From Phoronis australis (Eukaryota > Phoronida > Phoronidae), in contig NMRA01000054.1 of NCBI GenBank assembly GCA_002633005.1, forward strand, positions 1,092,933 to 1,156,932: a DNA stretch of 64,000 nucleotides, written 5' to 3'. A program made the translations under genes and the position numbers. The notes beneath the pieces were generated by a model. That model was not told the origin of the DNA, did no database searches, and was given only the letters and a program-made list of their open reading frames with translations. Positions 25,001-32,850 of the stretch are shown one piece after another (position 1 is the stretch's first letter; each line of letters begins with the position of its first letter).

Positions 25001-26284
25001 GAGGTTTGGATGGTTGTAATGGTGACTCAAGTGTGAAACTCAAGATGTTGCGATATAAACCTGGTCCCCTTTTGTTTCTTTTTTTCTTTTAATTTAAACA
25101 CTGACCATATTAACCACTAGCAGAAGAGTGTTAAATAATGTGATTTCAAAATTTTACTTATTAGAATTTAACGTTAGTTGCTTTTACTTCTTATCACTGA
25201 CTCTTGAAAATAATGGTACAATAGTTGAAATTGAGAATAGAAAGTCATTTCTTGTTTCATGAGTGAAATTTGTCTCCCAGAACACATTGTGCTAAATTCA
25301 ATTACAAAAGTAAGAGTTTGTCTAATTTTGGGGCAGGCACGTTATTTTGTGTCAGTTTGTAATATATCCACCTTGTTTGGTTAAATGTATTAAATTTATT
25401 TCATAAAGTGTCTTATTAGCTGTCAGGTCCAGTATCTTAAGAAGACATCAGGAGCCATTAAATGATATACAAATATGGGCTGACCGCAGGATGATATCAG
25501 GTCATATGAACCAAGGTAGGGTAATAACACACTTCCGAGGTTCATGTGACCTGATACACCCGAGGAATCAGTCTGTATTTGTTTTATTATATGACCACTG
25601 CTTCTTCTTTCCTCTTATTTATGAAAAGTGATATTCTTCACTAAGTCAATATCATGCTGTATCAGAAGAAGTTACACTGTGTTTCAGCCAGTCAGTAACC
25701 AGAAGTATTATTGGTGATGTAATAATTTCTAGTAATCTAGAGAGTTAATCACGTTATAGAACAAGTCGTCATTTCAACTTAAATGTTTCAGCAACAGCTT
25801 TGCTAAGCTTGGGTAGTGTGATAAAGCTTGGCAAAAATATCTTATTTGCAAAGATAAACAAAATGGAATTTCATTTATGTGGTTACCATGGAAATAATGT
25901 GTTTACTGATCCATGGCAGATGTCTTCACACTTGATGACAGCAACTTCTGTTATCACGACATGCTGCTTGGAGTAAAATTTATTTCTAAATAAATATTAT
26001 TCAGTTTGTATTATCCAAAAGGCTTTTTTTTACTTCTGTTTGAATTTTTGTGCTGTTTTTTTTTGCAGAAGAGAAAAATTTTAAGGAGGACCATCTATCA
26101 CCAGCCTATGGACCTGATGCTTGTTAAGGATAATGACGGCGGTGTGCAATCATTGGACAACGTGAGCAGCGAAATGTCTTCCGAACTTGTTCATAATCAC
26201 GTGGACAATAACTTTTGCACATACGCTGATCCTATTGAATACACGAGCCCATCGTACATGTTAATGAGAGAACAACGAGTGTGA
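6925..26284 (+). CDS. Grin1: NMDA receptor subunit GluN1 (gene span, 5' part missing)
   Basis: GluN1 is the obligatory, glycine-binding subunit of NMDA-type glutamate receptor channels in the neuronal plasma membrane. Fourteen core exons (6,925-24,116) plus alternative last exons are found, with GT-AG borders and matching phases. Diagnostic features are the pore-loop LLNSGI with Asn at the N site, the M3 gate [11 protein letters not shown], and a ligand-domain APLTIGSQR carrying the Pro, Thr and Arg that bind the glycine amino-carboxylate. FLWD carries the Trp-Asp pair. The Asn and the overall match choose GluN1 over GluN2/3 and over AMPA/kainate receptors. Roughly the first 200 residues of the amino-terminal domain, including the signal peptide, were not found and are probably upstream of the window or in an unrecognised exon. 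At least four mobile elements sit in its introns. Confidence 0.95.
7026..8181 (+). other. GluN1 intron, 1.16 kb
   Basis: Non-coding. Phase 2. The open frames inside show no domain. The acceptor is CGTGTTTTCAG. Confidence 0.7.
8182..8294 (+). CDS. Grin1: GluN1 exon: amino-terminal domain
   Basis: Encodes [18 protein letters not shown] and [19 protein letters not shown], aligned with the rat segment around [20 protein letters not shown] and the following YVWLVGERE. It enters in phase 2 and ends in phase 1 at GAAG before GTGCCC. Confidence 0.93.
8733..8937 (+). CDS. Grin1: GluN1 exon: late amino-terminal domain
   Basis: Encodes [20 protein letters not shown] and continues through [15 protein letters not shown] to LGEIIY. 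It corresponds to the GIIGLQLINGKNES-to-GCVGNT part of vertebrate GluN1. The joining codon is G|GC. The donor is TACGA before GTAAGG, leaving phase 2. A hAT-like element starts only 22 bp past the exon end. Confidence 0.9.
8960..9403 (+). mobile_element. non-autonomous hAT-like element, copy 1 (444 bp)
   Basis: Begins CAGGGCTTGGAA and ends TTCCAAGCCCTG, a perfect 12-bp terminal inverted repeat. It is flanked by a 6-bp direct repeat GTGCTA (8,954-8,959 and 9,404-9,409). The subterminal sequence is rich in TTTCCGCGG palindromes. A second full copy lies at 14,337-14,835. The CAGGG ends are typical of the hAT superfamily, but hAT elements usually duplicate 8 bp, so the superfamily is uncertain. 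It sits in a GluN1 intron in the sense orientation. Confidence 0.85.
9404..10273 (+). other. GluN1 intron sequence, no further feature
   Basis: AT-rich intron between two mobile elements. It contains a CTCTCTCTCT tract near 9,592 and nothing else I can support. Confidence 0.6.
10278..12232. mobile_element. TTAA-flanked DNA transposon, non-autonomous (1,955 bp)
   Basis: The left end is GGTAGGTGTATACAC and the right end is the inverted GGTAGGTGGATACAC, a 14 of 15 match. TTAA stands directly outside both ends (10,274-10,277 and 12,233-12,236), which fits the piggyBac or Kolobok superfamilies. No transposase frame is present. The interior has poly-A/T tracts near the left end and an inner inverted pair GGGCGGAGCTTA (about 11,015) / TAAGCTCCGCCC (about 12,020), which could mark a nested element. 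The whole lies inside one GluN1 intron. Confidence 0.75.
12658..12811 (+). CDS. Grin1: GluN1 exon: end of amino-terminal domain
   Basis: Encodes [18 protein letters not shown] and [21 protein letters not shown] to VVGSYNVL. This aligns with the vertebrate [20 protein letters not shown] segment and IYNG. It enters in phase 2 (GA plus A gives Glu). The donor is TCTTG before GTAACC, phase 0. Confidence 0.93.
12812..14154 (+). other. GluN1 intron, 1.34 kb
   Basis: AT-rich and non-coding, with no supported internal feature. The acceptor is TGTGTATGATCTCAG. Confidence 0.7.
14155..14250 (+). CDS. Grin1: GluN1 exon: linker into ligand-binding domain
   Basis: A 32-codon exon, phase 0 at both ends. 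It encodes [17 protein letters not shown] and [15 protein letters not shown]. The IIWPGG motif is characteristic of the GluN1 linker that enters the S1 half of the glycine-binding domain. Confidence 0.93.
14337..14835 (+). mobile_element. non-autonomous hAT-like element, copy 2 (499 bp)
   Basis: Same family as 8,960-9,403: CAGGGCTTGGAATTTTCCGC at the start and TTCCAAGCCCTG at the end, with long shared interior sequence. It is flanked by a 6-bp direct repeat ACATAC (14,331-14,336 and 14,836-14,841). It is about 55 bp longer than copy 1 because of internal insertions, including a T-rich block near 14,705. It lies 86 bp past the donor of the preceding GluN1 exon, sense orientation. Confidence 0.85.
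14842..15479 (+). other. GluN1 intron remainder with GT microsatellite
   Basis: An alternating CACGTGTGTG/GTGCGTGCGTGTGTG tract at about 14,841-14,870 includes a single undetermined base at 14,851. The rest is non-coding up to the acceptor TTTCCTGCGTCCAG. Confidence 0.65.
15480..15642 (+). CDS. Grin1: GluN1 exon: start of S1 ligand-binding lobe, Cys-rich loop
   Basis: Encodes [14 protein letters not shown], the first S1 strand carrying the aromatic that packs on glycine. A cysteine-rich loop follows (HQC, EPC, DEC, MYC), corresponding to the disulfide-bonded loop 1 of GluN1. The loop has more charged residues than the vertebrate one. It ends in phase 1 at GGAG before GTGAGA. Confidence 0.92.
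15643..18648 (+). other. GluN1 intron, 3.0 kb
   Basis: Contains a G/C-run segment at about 15,715-15,850 (CATCTAGGATTTGAAAATTG followed by GGGG runs) that resembles a decayed repeat end. It also contains a 122-codon plus-strand open frame at 16,894-17,262, listed separately, and a palindrome-rich GGCCATCC/GGATGGCC segment at about 17,565-17,635. No GluN1 exon was found between. Confidence 0.6.
16894..17262 (+). other. unidentified open frame inside intron
   Basis: 122 codons from ATG to TAG in the sense strand of the GluN1 intron. The middle holds a hydrophobic stretch (about residues 60-80, [20 protein letters not shown]) followed by a Ser/Thr-rich segment ([15 protein letters not shown]). 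I do not recognise it. It could be a remnant of a repeat or a chance frame, and no promoter or splice context is visible. Confidence 0.15.
18649..18770 (+). CDS. Grin1: GluN1 exon: S1 lobe, CCYG motif
   Basis: Encodes [20 protein letters not shown] and [22 protein letters not shown]-x-x-x-D is the GluN1 S1 signature and carries the last two loop cysteines. It enters in phase 1 (G plus AA gives Glu) and ends in phase 0 before GTAAGT. Confidence 0.95.
19392..19559 (+). CDS. Grin1: GluN1 exon: glycine-binding PLT-x-x-x-R segment
   Basis: Encodes [20 protein letters not shown] then [19 protein letters not shown] and [11 protein letters not shown]. The Pro, Thr and Arg of PLTIGSQR match rat GluN1 Pro516, Thr518 and Arg523, which bind glycine. 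Phase 0 at both ends; acceptor TCCATTGTAG, donor GAG before GTAATG. Confidence 0.97.
19959..19984 (+). repeat. CT dinucleotide tract at acceptor
   Basis: About twelve CT units run straight into the TCTAG acceptor of the next GluN1 exon, so the microsatellite itself forms the polypyrimidine tract of this splice site. Length changes here could affect splicing. Confidence 0.85.
19986..20220 (+). CDS. Grin1: GluN1 exon: M1 helix and pore loop
   Basis: Encodes [20 protein letters not shown] (pre-M1 and M1), [18 protein letters not shown], an acidic [10 protein letters not shown] linker, and the pore helix [15 protein letters not shown]. The Asn of LLNSG is the N-site residue that, with GluN2, sets Ca2+ permeability and Mg2+ block. 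Ends in phase 1 at GAAG before GTGTGT. Confidence 0.98.
20264..20345 (-). mobile_element. LINE 3' tail in GluN1 intron
   Basis: Four ATCA units (CAATCAATCAATCAATTTAT) followed by TTCTGTAATAAAGGTCAG. On the minus strand this reads as a transcript end, CTGACCTTTATTACAG then AATAAATTGATTGATTGATTG, the tail form of CR1/L2-type non-LTR retrotransposons. The 5' limit is unclear because such copies are usually strongly truncated. Confidence 0.6.
20738..20886 (+). CDS. Grin1: GluN1 exon: M3 channel gate
   Basis: Encodes [20 protein letters not shown], then [20 protein letters not shown] and [17 protein letters not shown] is the M3 gate motif conserved in ionotropic glutamate receptors. Joined by G|GC to the previous exon; ends in phase 0 before GTATGG. 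Confidence 0.98.
21381..21538 (+). CDS. Grin1: GluN1 exon: first part of S2 lobe
   Basis: Encodes [39 protein letters not shown] and a helix to NKVLRG. By alignment from memory, the Ala of RASAV stands where rat GluN1 has Ser688, a glycine-pocket position, while the preceding Ser is kept. Ends in phase 2 before GTAAGA. Confidence 0.96.
21539..22410 (+). other. GluN1 intron with 14-bp inverted pair
   Basis: Intron. Near its end a perfect 14-bp inverted repeat, TTGAGAACCAGTTT (22,303-22,316) and AAACTGGTTCTCAA (about 22,339-22,352), encloses a 22-bp spacer and could fold in the pre-mRNA. No coding feature. Confidence 0.65.
22411..22583 (+). CDS. Grin1: GluN1 exon: S2 lobe with Trp-Asp pair
   Basis: Encodes [40 protein letters not shown] and [17 protein letters not shown]. 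The WD pair corresponds to rat Trp731/Asp732; Asp holds the glycine amino group and Trp excludes glutamate. The Cys of QHCD is the partner of the S2 disulfide. Enters in phase 2, ends in phase 1. Confidence 0.97.
22584..23631 (+). other. GluN1 intron, 1.05 kb
   Basis: Non-coding. The frame at 22,630-22,899 has no domain and no splice support. Acceptor CCTCTTTGCAG. Confidence 0.7.
23632..23739 (+). CDS. Grin1: GluN1 exon: end of S2 lobe
   Basis: Encodes [37 protein letters not shown]. The Cys of VEC closes the S2 disulfide with the QHCD cysteine, and LTNMAG leads into M4. Phase 1 at both ends. Confidence 0.96.
23971..24116 (+). CDS. Grin1: GluN1 exon: M4 helix and membrane-proximal tail
   Basis: Encodes [40 protein letters not shown] and ANRWRSNIE. 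This is M4 plus the C0-like juxtamembrane segment. It ends in phase 0 before GTAATG, so any phase-0 last exon can follow. Confidence 0.97.
24117..24780 (+). other. GluN1 intron before alternative tail exons
   Basis: Non-coding. Ends with a strong pyrimidine tract, TTATCTTCTTTTTCTGCAG. Confidence 0.7.
24781..24855 (+). CDS. Grin1: GluN1 alternative last exon A (KRKRLR tail)
   Basis: Acceptor TTTTTCTGCAG, then in phase 0 [24 protein letters not shown] and a TAG stop at 24,853-24,855. It starts with the same KRK-x-LR motif as exon B at 26,069, so the two look like alternatives that each follow the M4 exon. A donor-like GTTCTG lies within the exon at 24,845. If used (phase 1), it would join exon B in a different frame that stays open for 18 codons to a TAA at 26,125. 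No AATAAA was seen close downstream of the TAG. Confidence 0.7.
   Translation, partial: KRKRLRDTWAFYRSAFAHPQTGSV
24856..26068 (+). other. exon A 3' flank / intron before exon B
   Basis: AT-rich sequence between the two alternative tail exons. No further exon seen. It ends in a T-run acceptor TTTTTTTTTTGCAG. Confidence 0.6.
26069..26284 (+). CDS. Grin1: GluN1 alternative last exon B (KRKILR tail)
   Basis: In phase 0 from the M4 exon: [20 protein letters not shown], an acidic [11 protein letters not shown] stretch, [20 protein letters not shown] and a C-terminus ending REQRV, then TGA at 26,282-26,284. 71 residues. The basic start resembles the tail start of insect NMDAR1 as I recall it. The last residues do not form a class-I PDZ ligand, because Gln is at position -2. 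A 3' UTR with AATAAA follows. Confidence 0.88.
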   Translation, partial: KRKILRRTIYHQPMDLMLVKDNDGGVQSLDNVSSEMSSELVHNHVDNNFCTYADPIEYTSPSYMLMREQRV

Positions 26285-27010
26285 GCAGTCAGCCATTTTG
26301 GTAGAGTGCAGCGCTCTGGTCAGGCGTCTGGCATCTCGGTGTCTGACTTCTTCATGACTTGGGCTGGTTGTCCAGGCATTCTGTTTTGTTTTGTGTAAAG
26401 GACATTTGCCATCAAGATGAAGTTTAACCAAGAGATGTGTTTACGGTGTTGGAGAGGCAATATCTCGTACGTTTTTGCTAGTTTGTATTTCTATTTGTAT
26501 TGAATGACTGCTTTAAGACAAAGTAATCCCTATACGATTTCTTAGTCAGAATCTCTGAACTTTTTTCCATTATGAAATTGTGATTTATTTATGGTTAGTC
26601 TTCACTTATTTCACTCAAAATAATTGCCAGAATTGTCATTTTCCAGTTTTCAGATGCTGATTACTTAACTGCAAATATTAGAAAAGTTACCAAAATATTT
26701 GTTTTGTGACTTCTACGCAGTCCAAACCGTGCTAAAAATAGACTGAAGTTTTCTTTGTCTTCATTTTTATGTAGAAATTTGATAAAGTAGTATTTCATTT
26801 GTCTGCCATATTTTGTACTGAATAAGTGAAGAGTCACCATATTGTCTACTAACCCAAGAGTGATATGTGTGCTTTGATTTTTCCTCAAATCATGATTGCA
26901 GTTACGATCTGTGTGTCATCTATCATTATTTACGGTGTTGCCATTTAAAATGTTATTATATTAGAGGTTTGGTTATGTACAGACAATAAAATAAATGTTA
27001 TTTCTTGTGC
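26285..27010 (+). other. GluN1 3' UTR
   Basis: Non-coding sequence after the TGA with a canonical AATAAA at 26,985-26,990, directly followed by a second overlapping ATAAAT. Cleavage would be expected about 15-25 bp later. Confidence 0.7.
26985..26990 (+). terminator. polyadenylation signal AATAAA
   Basis: The first canonical AATAAA after the exon B stop, about 700 bp downstream, in the sequence GACAATAAAATAAATG with a T/GT-rich stretch after it. Confidence 0.65.
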
Positions 27011-29552
27011 TGGTACATAGGTAATCAATGTACACTGTTGCAATAGCAGACATTTAAGATAGAACTCTCTAGCACTGTAATTGCATGAAAGCATCTTTCA
27101 CTTCCTCAAATCTCTATCTGCCTCATAAGCTTAGACGTTATTGGTATTCTTAGAGTAAAGTCTCACCAATTCATAAAATATGGTGGATAGGTAAAATTTT
27201 ATTCCTTCTTGAATGATACACTGTACCAAAATGCTTTGTTATATTCAAGTTCAGTACCCTAACTGTCATCAGACAGAGTTTAAACAATTCTGACTGCAGC
27301 AATGTTAGAAGCCCTTGAAAAATTAAAAAGTACTATTTTGACAATTTTTGTTCAAAACTGGTTAGATTTTTTCATACTTGTAGCACTGGTAGTGGCAGCA
27401 GTTGCATTATTTTAAACAATTCTCAAAAGTTGGGGAGACACGAAATGTACCTTTTGGTCTAAATGTACATATGGAATCATGCTTGAAGCATGCTGTGAGA
27501 AAATGTTTTTGAAACCCATAGCACTTTTAAATGTATTGCACTAGCATCGCCTTTTGGGGTTTCAGTTGGCTTTGTGGAAATATTGAGGTTGTTGTTAATT
27601 TTGTAATTTGTATCTAACCCACATTTCTATGCATTTAGTCCTTTTTATATTATTGAAAATGTGGGTGTGTGAAGGGTAACATTTCAATACAAGACGAACC
27701 TGACATTGTCATGGTTGTCTCTTTAAAGTAGTACACTGCGCTGTGGGTTACAAGTTTTATTGTTGTTGATTCTCTCACTTGAAGAAAAACGGAGATTTAT
27801 CTTAATTGCTGGCTTTAAATTTAATGGAAGCATTTTTAACAGGTTCTCTTCCAACTTGAGTATTGGAAACTTGGATGGACTTTCGCCTAATATAATGCTC
27901 TCCACAGGTTTGTTGATAAGCACTCTGTTACCATGGCTACTTTGAATAATACTCACCTGTGTTTGATCATTAGATAAGCGAAGCATCGAAGCTGACTGAA
28001 GTCTTAGTAAATTCGTATTTCACACAATTTCGAGGTTTTTTGGTACGGAAAGTTGACGTTTATAGTGTTACAAGATGATTTGAGAATTTAAAGCTGTATT
28101 TCACCCTGCTGGTAAAAATTTAACAAAGCCTTTTACTCTAATTATATTCCTTATTGTGATAGAATTCTATTTTCATTACCAACAAAACATCAAAACCATT
28201 GAGGTAATACTTCAGAGTTTCTTAGGGTTGACCCACAGGTTGGCTCAGTTGACAATAGTTTGTGTTTGGATGAGCTCGGTAATGTTTTTAAACCCCAAAT
28301 CGACTGGGTTAGGAATGCAGCAATGGTAGCTGAACAGTTAAAATGTCACTTTAATATAACACCAGGAACTCCATGGCATAGTTGTTTTTTAAGTTTGCTG
28401 TGGAATTATAATTCCAGTTTGAAGTAAACAATTTAGCTTTCCATCCGACCTAGCGTCCCACTTGAATCACTCATTAAGAAAGTATTGAAAGTCTCGTTTT
28501 GCTCCAATGTTTAAAAGCAAGACGGATTATTTGGTGTGCTTCTCTGCAGATTTAACTTAATTTAGTGGGTTTTAAGATTGTGCAATGTTACATGAATTTT
28601 AACATATGGTTATATGGTGCTTGTATTTCTCGTGTTCTTTGCCTTTTGAAAGATTTGTTTGGTTTAACATTTAACACTTTTCTTCAAACATGGGCATTAT
28701 TATACATTAAATGCAATTTAATTGTACCCTGGAACTGCAGCTAGAGTGTAGATTCTAGTAACAGTTAAACTGTTGCCAGTTGTATATACAGTTGATGCCC
28801 AGTTATTGGCTGTGTAGTTGGTTCACCATGGTATACAACCGCAGCTGTCATATTTTAAGCCGTTTTGGATAGAAGTTGGATGCATCATTTCTATGTGCGG
28901 TGGGTGACCTTATTTTGTGACTTTATAAAACATTTAAAAGGGTTATTCGCGAGTTCAAACTGTTGTACATTTCACCCATACTGCAGACACCCACACTTAG
29001 GAGTCATCAGTCAGAGATCAAATAGAAAATTAAGTCAAAACATTTATTAAGTTTTGATCGAGTTATGTGAGGACGAAATGAACACTTTGAGATCATCAGT
29101 TACAGATCAAATAAAAAACAAGTTAACAAAATTTACTATTCTACTGCTATGAGGACTGCAACTGTATGAAATTGTCACTGGTATTCCATTTTCACGAAAG
29201 ACGTCGCTTTAGTCGGTTGGCTTGCGTAGTAAATGACTGGTATTCAGTATCCCATTCTTTATTTTAACTTGCTTTTGCAGATCTTCCTCTGAGTCGAGTC
29301 TAAACGTGAATGAGATTCCCTTCGTCATGTGTTCATGTTATAGTTTTCCATTTTAAAGCCACTATGAACGGTGTCCTGGGTTCCGTTCCAACAAAACTGA
29401 CTTGGCTAAGACAAATCTTAAATTTTATTTAATTTTAAAATAAAAGTTCAATTTATTTCAAAACCAATTCAAGAAAGAGATCTTAAATTGTGTTTGACAT
29501 AAGTTTTGTCTTAATTTTGACTAACTTACCAAATTTCTTGTTTGTAATTCAG
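27011..29552. other. no gene seen
   Basis: AT-rich. If the exon at 29,553 belongs to GluN1 this is its intron; otherwise it is intergenic. The opposed open frames at 27,723-27,986 have no domain. Confidence 0.5.
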
Positions 29553-29753
29553 AAGCTCATTGATGTAAGCAACCCAGATTGGAATAGGCGAAATTTACTA
29601 CCACTTGAGCGAAAATCAAATTTTAACACATTAGAATCACGGACATGTTCACCTGACGCAAATGCCCGCACACACAGCAAAACTACCACACCAACGGTAA
29701 TTATGAAAAAAGAGCGAACGTGCCCACGCCTATTCGCAAAGGTGTGTAACTGA
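29553..29753 (+). CDS. possible third alternative GluN1 tail exon
   Basis: A good acceptor, TTCTTGTTTGTAATTCAG, is followed by a phase-0 frame of 66 codons. It starts KLIDVSNPDWNRRNLLPLER, continues SNFNTLESRTCSPDANAR and ends LFAKVCN before TGA. It is hydrophilic and basic, like a cytoplasmic tail. Phase and first residue (Lys) fit the M4 exon, but it lies 2.6 kb past the AATAAA of exon B. It has no KRK motif and I know no homologue, so it may belong to another gene or be chance. Confidence 0.3.
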   Translation, partial: KLIDVSNPDWNRRNLLPLERKSNFNTLESRTCSPDANARTHSKTTTPTVIMKKERTCPRLFAKVCN

Positions 29754-30196
29754 GGTAGCCAACTTGCCTAAACAAATAGTCTGTGTTTTTTGGGTTAACT
29801 TTTAACAACTGCGTCTTGTTCCAAACGTACGCGAACTTGTTCTTTTCCCTTAATTAGTCCATTCGTCGATCAGCCGTCGCGTCGCGTGCCGTTCACGTTC
29901 GGATATTCGGGGTCAGTCGCATTGTTGCGCAATAAGTGCGCTCTACCGCCTCCGAGGAGAACCTATCGAAATCGTTTTGCGTCGTAAATTATTAGAACAG
30001 CAGTTGTTTTTTGTTAAACATGGAACTGTGGAAAACGTAGACTTACTGATGTAATTCACTTAGTTGTACTCAGTGGAAATGAAGGCATATACAGAAAAGC
30101 TACATATCGAAGTAATATTTGCGTATCAGTCTTGGGATAAGGATGCTGCCCGAGTCTGAGCTTTGCCTTATGTATGTACCAGCTATGCGCATTACT
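29754..30196. other. no gene seen
   Basis: A CpG-richer patch at about 29,860-29,990 (GTCGCGTCGCGTGCCGTTC) stands out from AT-rich surroundings. No gene or promoter motif that I can support. Confidence 0.4.
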
Positions 30197-30493
30197 CAGT
30201 GGCGGATCTAGGATACCATGAGGGGGGCCCGACATCCTGGGGGGAATTGGGCAAAGCGCGTTGGTATGTGCACGCAGGCGGCCCGGAAAGTGTGGGGTGT
30301 GGGGGCCGAGGATGTATACCTTGTGTTCAGGAAATCTATCGTCGTTGGACTAAGAACGCAACGTGTTTTCTCCCCGTCCGCTACCAGCTCCTGAACTCAC
30401 TATTTCCTCACGCTTCACTTTGTTTTTGCTGGTTCATTTTGCTTGCGGCCACCAAGGGGGGGCCTGCCCCCCTCCCCCCTAAATCCGCTTATG
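30197..30493. mobile_element. hAT-like element, CAGTGGCGGAT family, copy 1
   Basis: Starts CAGTGGCGGATCTAGGATAC and ends TAAATCCGCTTATG, the inverted form of CATAGGCGGATTTA. The interior has G and C runs (CCCCCCTCCCCCCT). It is shared with a second full copy at 38,648-38,984 and partly with 47,251. Such CAGTGGCGGAT ends are common in hAT-derived non-autonomous elements. Target duplications are no longer clear. Confidence 0.7.
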
Positions 30494-30885
30494 ATACTAT
30501 GTTCATAAAGTAAATTTTATCGGACAACTTTGTCTTTCCACAAGTAATGCACTGGACTGTTAAAGACCACCAGTGCCTCCAGTCTAAATATTTACTGCCT
30601 ATTTTACGGTCTCTGGCTCATTTTACTTGTCATGGAACAAAACTCCGTACGTTCAACTAAAAAACCCGAAAATTCGTATTATTTGTGAACAGTGAACAAC
30701 GACTGTTTTGCTTCTTTGTTTACAAAAACACATCTCCATAACACTATTGTCCAAATGTCTAGGGTTTCATCAAATTCCTACCCCATGCATTTGAACATCA
30801 GATGTTTACAACAACCAATAAAGGTTGTACAGACAAATACAAAAATACAGTGATTGGCTACTACAGCTCACATCACGAATTTTTA
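30494..30885. other. no gene seen
   Basis: Non-coding spacer without recognisable structure. Confidence 0.4.
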
Positions 30886-31070
30886 TACGACCGGTTGGAA
30901 ATTGGTCGACGACCAGCCGTCGACCGGTCGTCTAGCCGACCAACAGCCGACCAACAACGGTCGGCTAGGAGCCGTCTGCTGAGTCGCCTCTGTGGTCGGC
31001 ACTTGGGTCTGCTAAGTGGTCGTCAAGCGTAGGCGACCAATTCGGATTAAGCATGTCCTTGGTCGGCAAT
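30886..31070. repeat. GGTCG/CGACC-rich block
   Basis: The pentamer GGTCG or its complement CGACC occurs about twelve times in 185 bp, in both orientations and often back to back (GGTCGACGACC, TCGACCGGTCG). Several short perfect palindromes result. Flanks are AT-rich. It is probably the palindromic core of an unlisted inverted-repeat element. Confidence 0.7.
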
Positions 31071-31780
31071 TACCATTTTATGACTTCGCGGGTGAACTTT
31101 GGCCAAACAAACATTTAACTGTTCTTTGTTCGTTCACCAGTGGCGACTCCGGTCTTGACATCAGTTTATCAACTTTTGTTCAACTATTGAAAAGTGGTAA
31201 AATCGAATCAAGCTACAAATACAAAGTGCGTGGCATTACACCAACGCCAACTTTATGTTGAATTACTGACGGCGTGGTAAAATCAAACGTTAAGTAATAT
31301 CACAGAAGCATAATTTCTGTCTCTTAGTATGAGACTTTTTATACAGTACATTATGCATAAAAACAAGCAAGAAATTTGAAATTTTACAGTAAAATTGCAC
31401 AAAAATCAGAATACAACGCTGGCTGTTTTACGACCTCAAGTGTTTTCATGCCGCGGAATGCTCAACAAGCACCACGCATTCGCGCTCATCTGTTATTGCT
31501 CTTGATCATCACTTCATTACGTAATTCGCTTTACCACAGATAATTATTGCTTATTTTTGTATTATTTCTTAATATGTTGGTACAGCAGTAGAACAAAAGT
31601 TTATTTTAAGAACAACATAAACTAGAAAGATTCTTGTCACGGCGTGACAATAACGGACTCTGCGCGTGCGTATTGCTGGAATTATTATGGGAAGTTACTG
31701 ACAGCAACCCATTTACCAATATGAAAAGAAATTCTTCAAAATTATAGGAGAAATTACATATTAATTTTTTGATGACCTTT
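31071..31780. other. no gene seen
   Basis: Non-coding. The frame at 31,016-31,261 starts within the GGTCG block and has no domain. Confidence 0.4.
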
Positions 31781-32850
31781 CCACTACTTGACCTCTTCCG
31801 GTGCATTATGAGCCCTGACGAGGGAGTAATTGTTAACTCGATTAAAAGTGTGGTTAATGCTAATAATCACAGATGTTTTACTTGAAGCACTTCAGAATAC
31901 AATGCACCTAATGACCCCATGGATGCACCAAATGACCTGAAAATTTAGAATTCAAACTCAATTGCACTTAGTAAACAGATACGTAATTCTGAAGTCTCTA
32001 GCTCAAAATTTTAGTTTGCACTCAATGACCTTTGACCTATTTTTTCTGATTGGTTAGGGCTATTGCAAAGTAAAGTAGGGTATTCAATTGGCATGTTGAT
32101 TTACACCAGTGTGCTGAAATTGAAAAGAATTCCTTGAAAAACGTAAGACATATAACATTTTGAACGTTACATGACCTTTGCACTAATTGACTTTATCCGG
32201 TGCATTTTAAGCATCTTTAAGAGAATTATTGCAAAGCCCATGGAAAATGTGTTGAACGCTGAGAATCACTGTTGTCTAACGGTTGACACATCAAGAATAA
32301 TTGCTGATTGAAAAGGTCAAATTTTCAGAAGAAAAATGCACATAATGACCCCATGTTTGCACTAAATGACCTGAAACTTTGGATTCGGATTTGATTTACC
32401 TGTGGCAATCAGACCTGTCAATTTGAAGTGTCTAGCTCAAAATTTTAGTTTGCACCTAATGACCTTTGACCTATTTCACCTGATTGGATGACCCGATTAC
32501 TTAGAAAAGTATTTTTTTAAAATTGTCATGCTGACTTATACCTGTGCACCGAATTTGAAAAAGATAGCTTCAAAACTGAAGGAGGGGTAGCATTTTAAAA
32601 ATTATATGACCTTTGCACCAAACGACCTCTTCCGGTGCAACATGGAATATGATTACATAACCAATCAAAATTTATATACTTTCAAAAGTCATATGCTGAA
32701 GTTAAAGACCGTACCTGCACCCAGTTTGGAGTTATTAAGCCTCAAAGTTGGTCGGAAGAAGAATAAGAATAAGAATAAAATTGAAGAAAACCCAGGAACA
32801 ACAGTACTCTGCGCTTACACGCGCAGAGTAACAATGGATATAACATAGCG
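31780..32850 (+). repeat. dispersed repeat with two-plus tandem units (about 0.42 kb) and hairpin end
   Basis: The block GACCTCTTCCGGTGCATT recurs near 31,790, 32,189 and 32,622. AATGACCCCATG recurs near 31,911 and 32,346. CTAGCTCAAAATTTTAGTTTGCAC, then TGACCTTTGACCTAT, recurs near 31,996 and 32,433. Units are therefore about 400-435 bp. The repeat finishes with (AAGAAT)n, TTGAAGAAAACCCAGG and a hairpin TACTCTGCGC-TTACAC-GCGCAGAGTA at about 32,806-32,831, the same ending as at 56,740-56,970. Non-coding. Confidence 0.75.
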
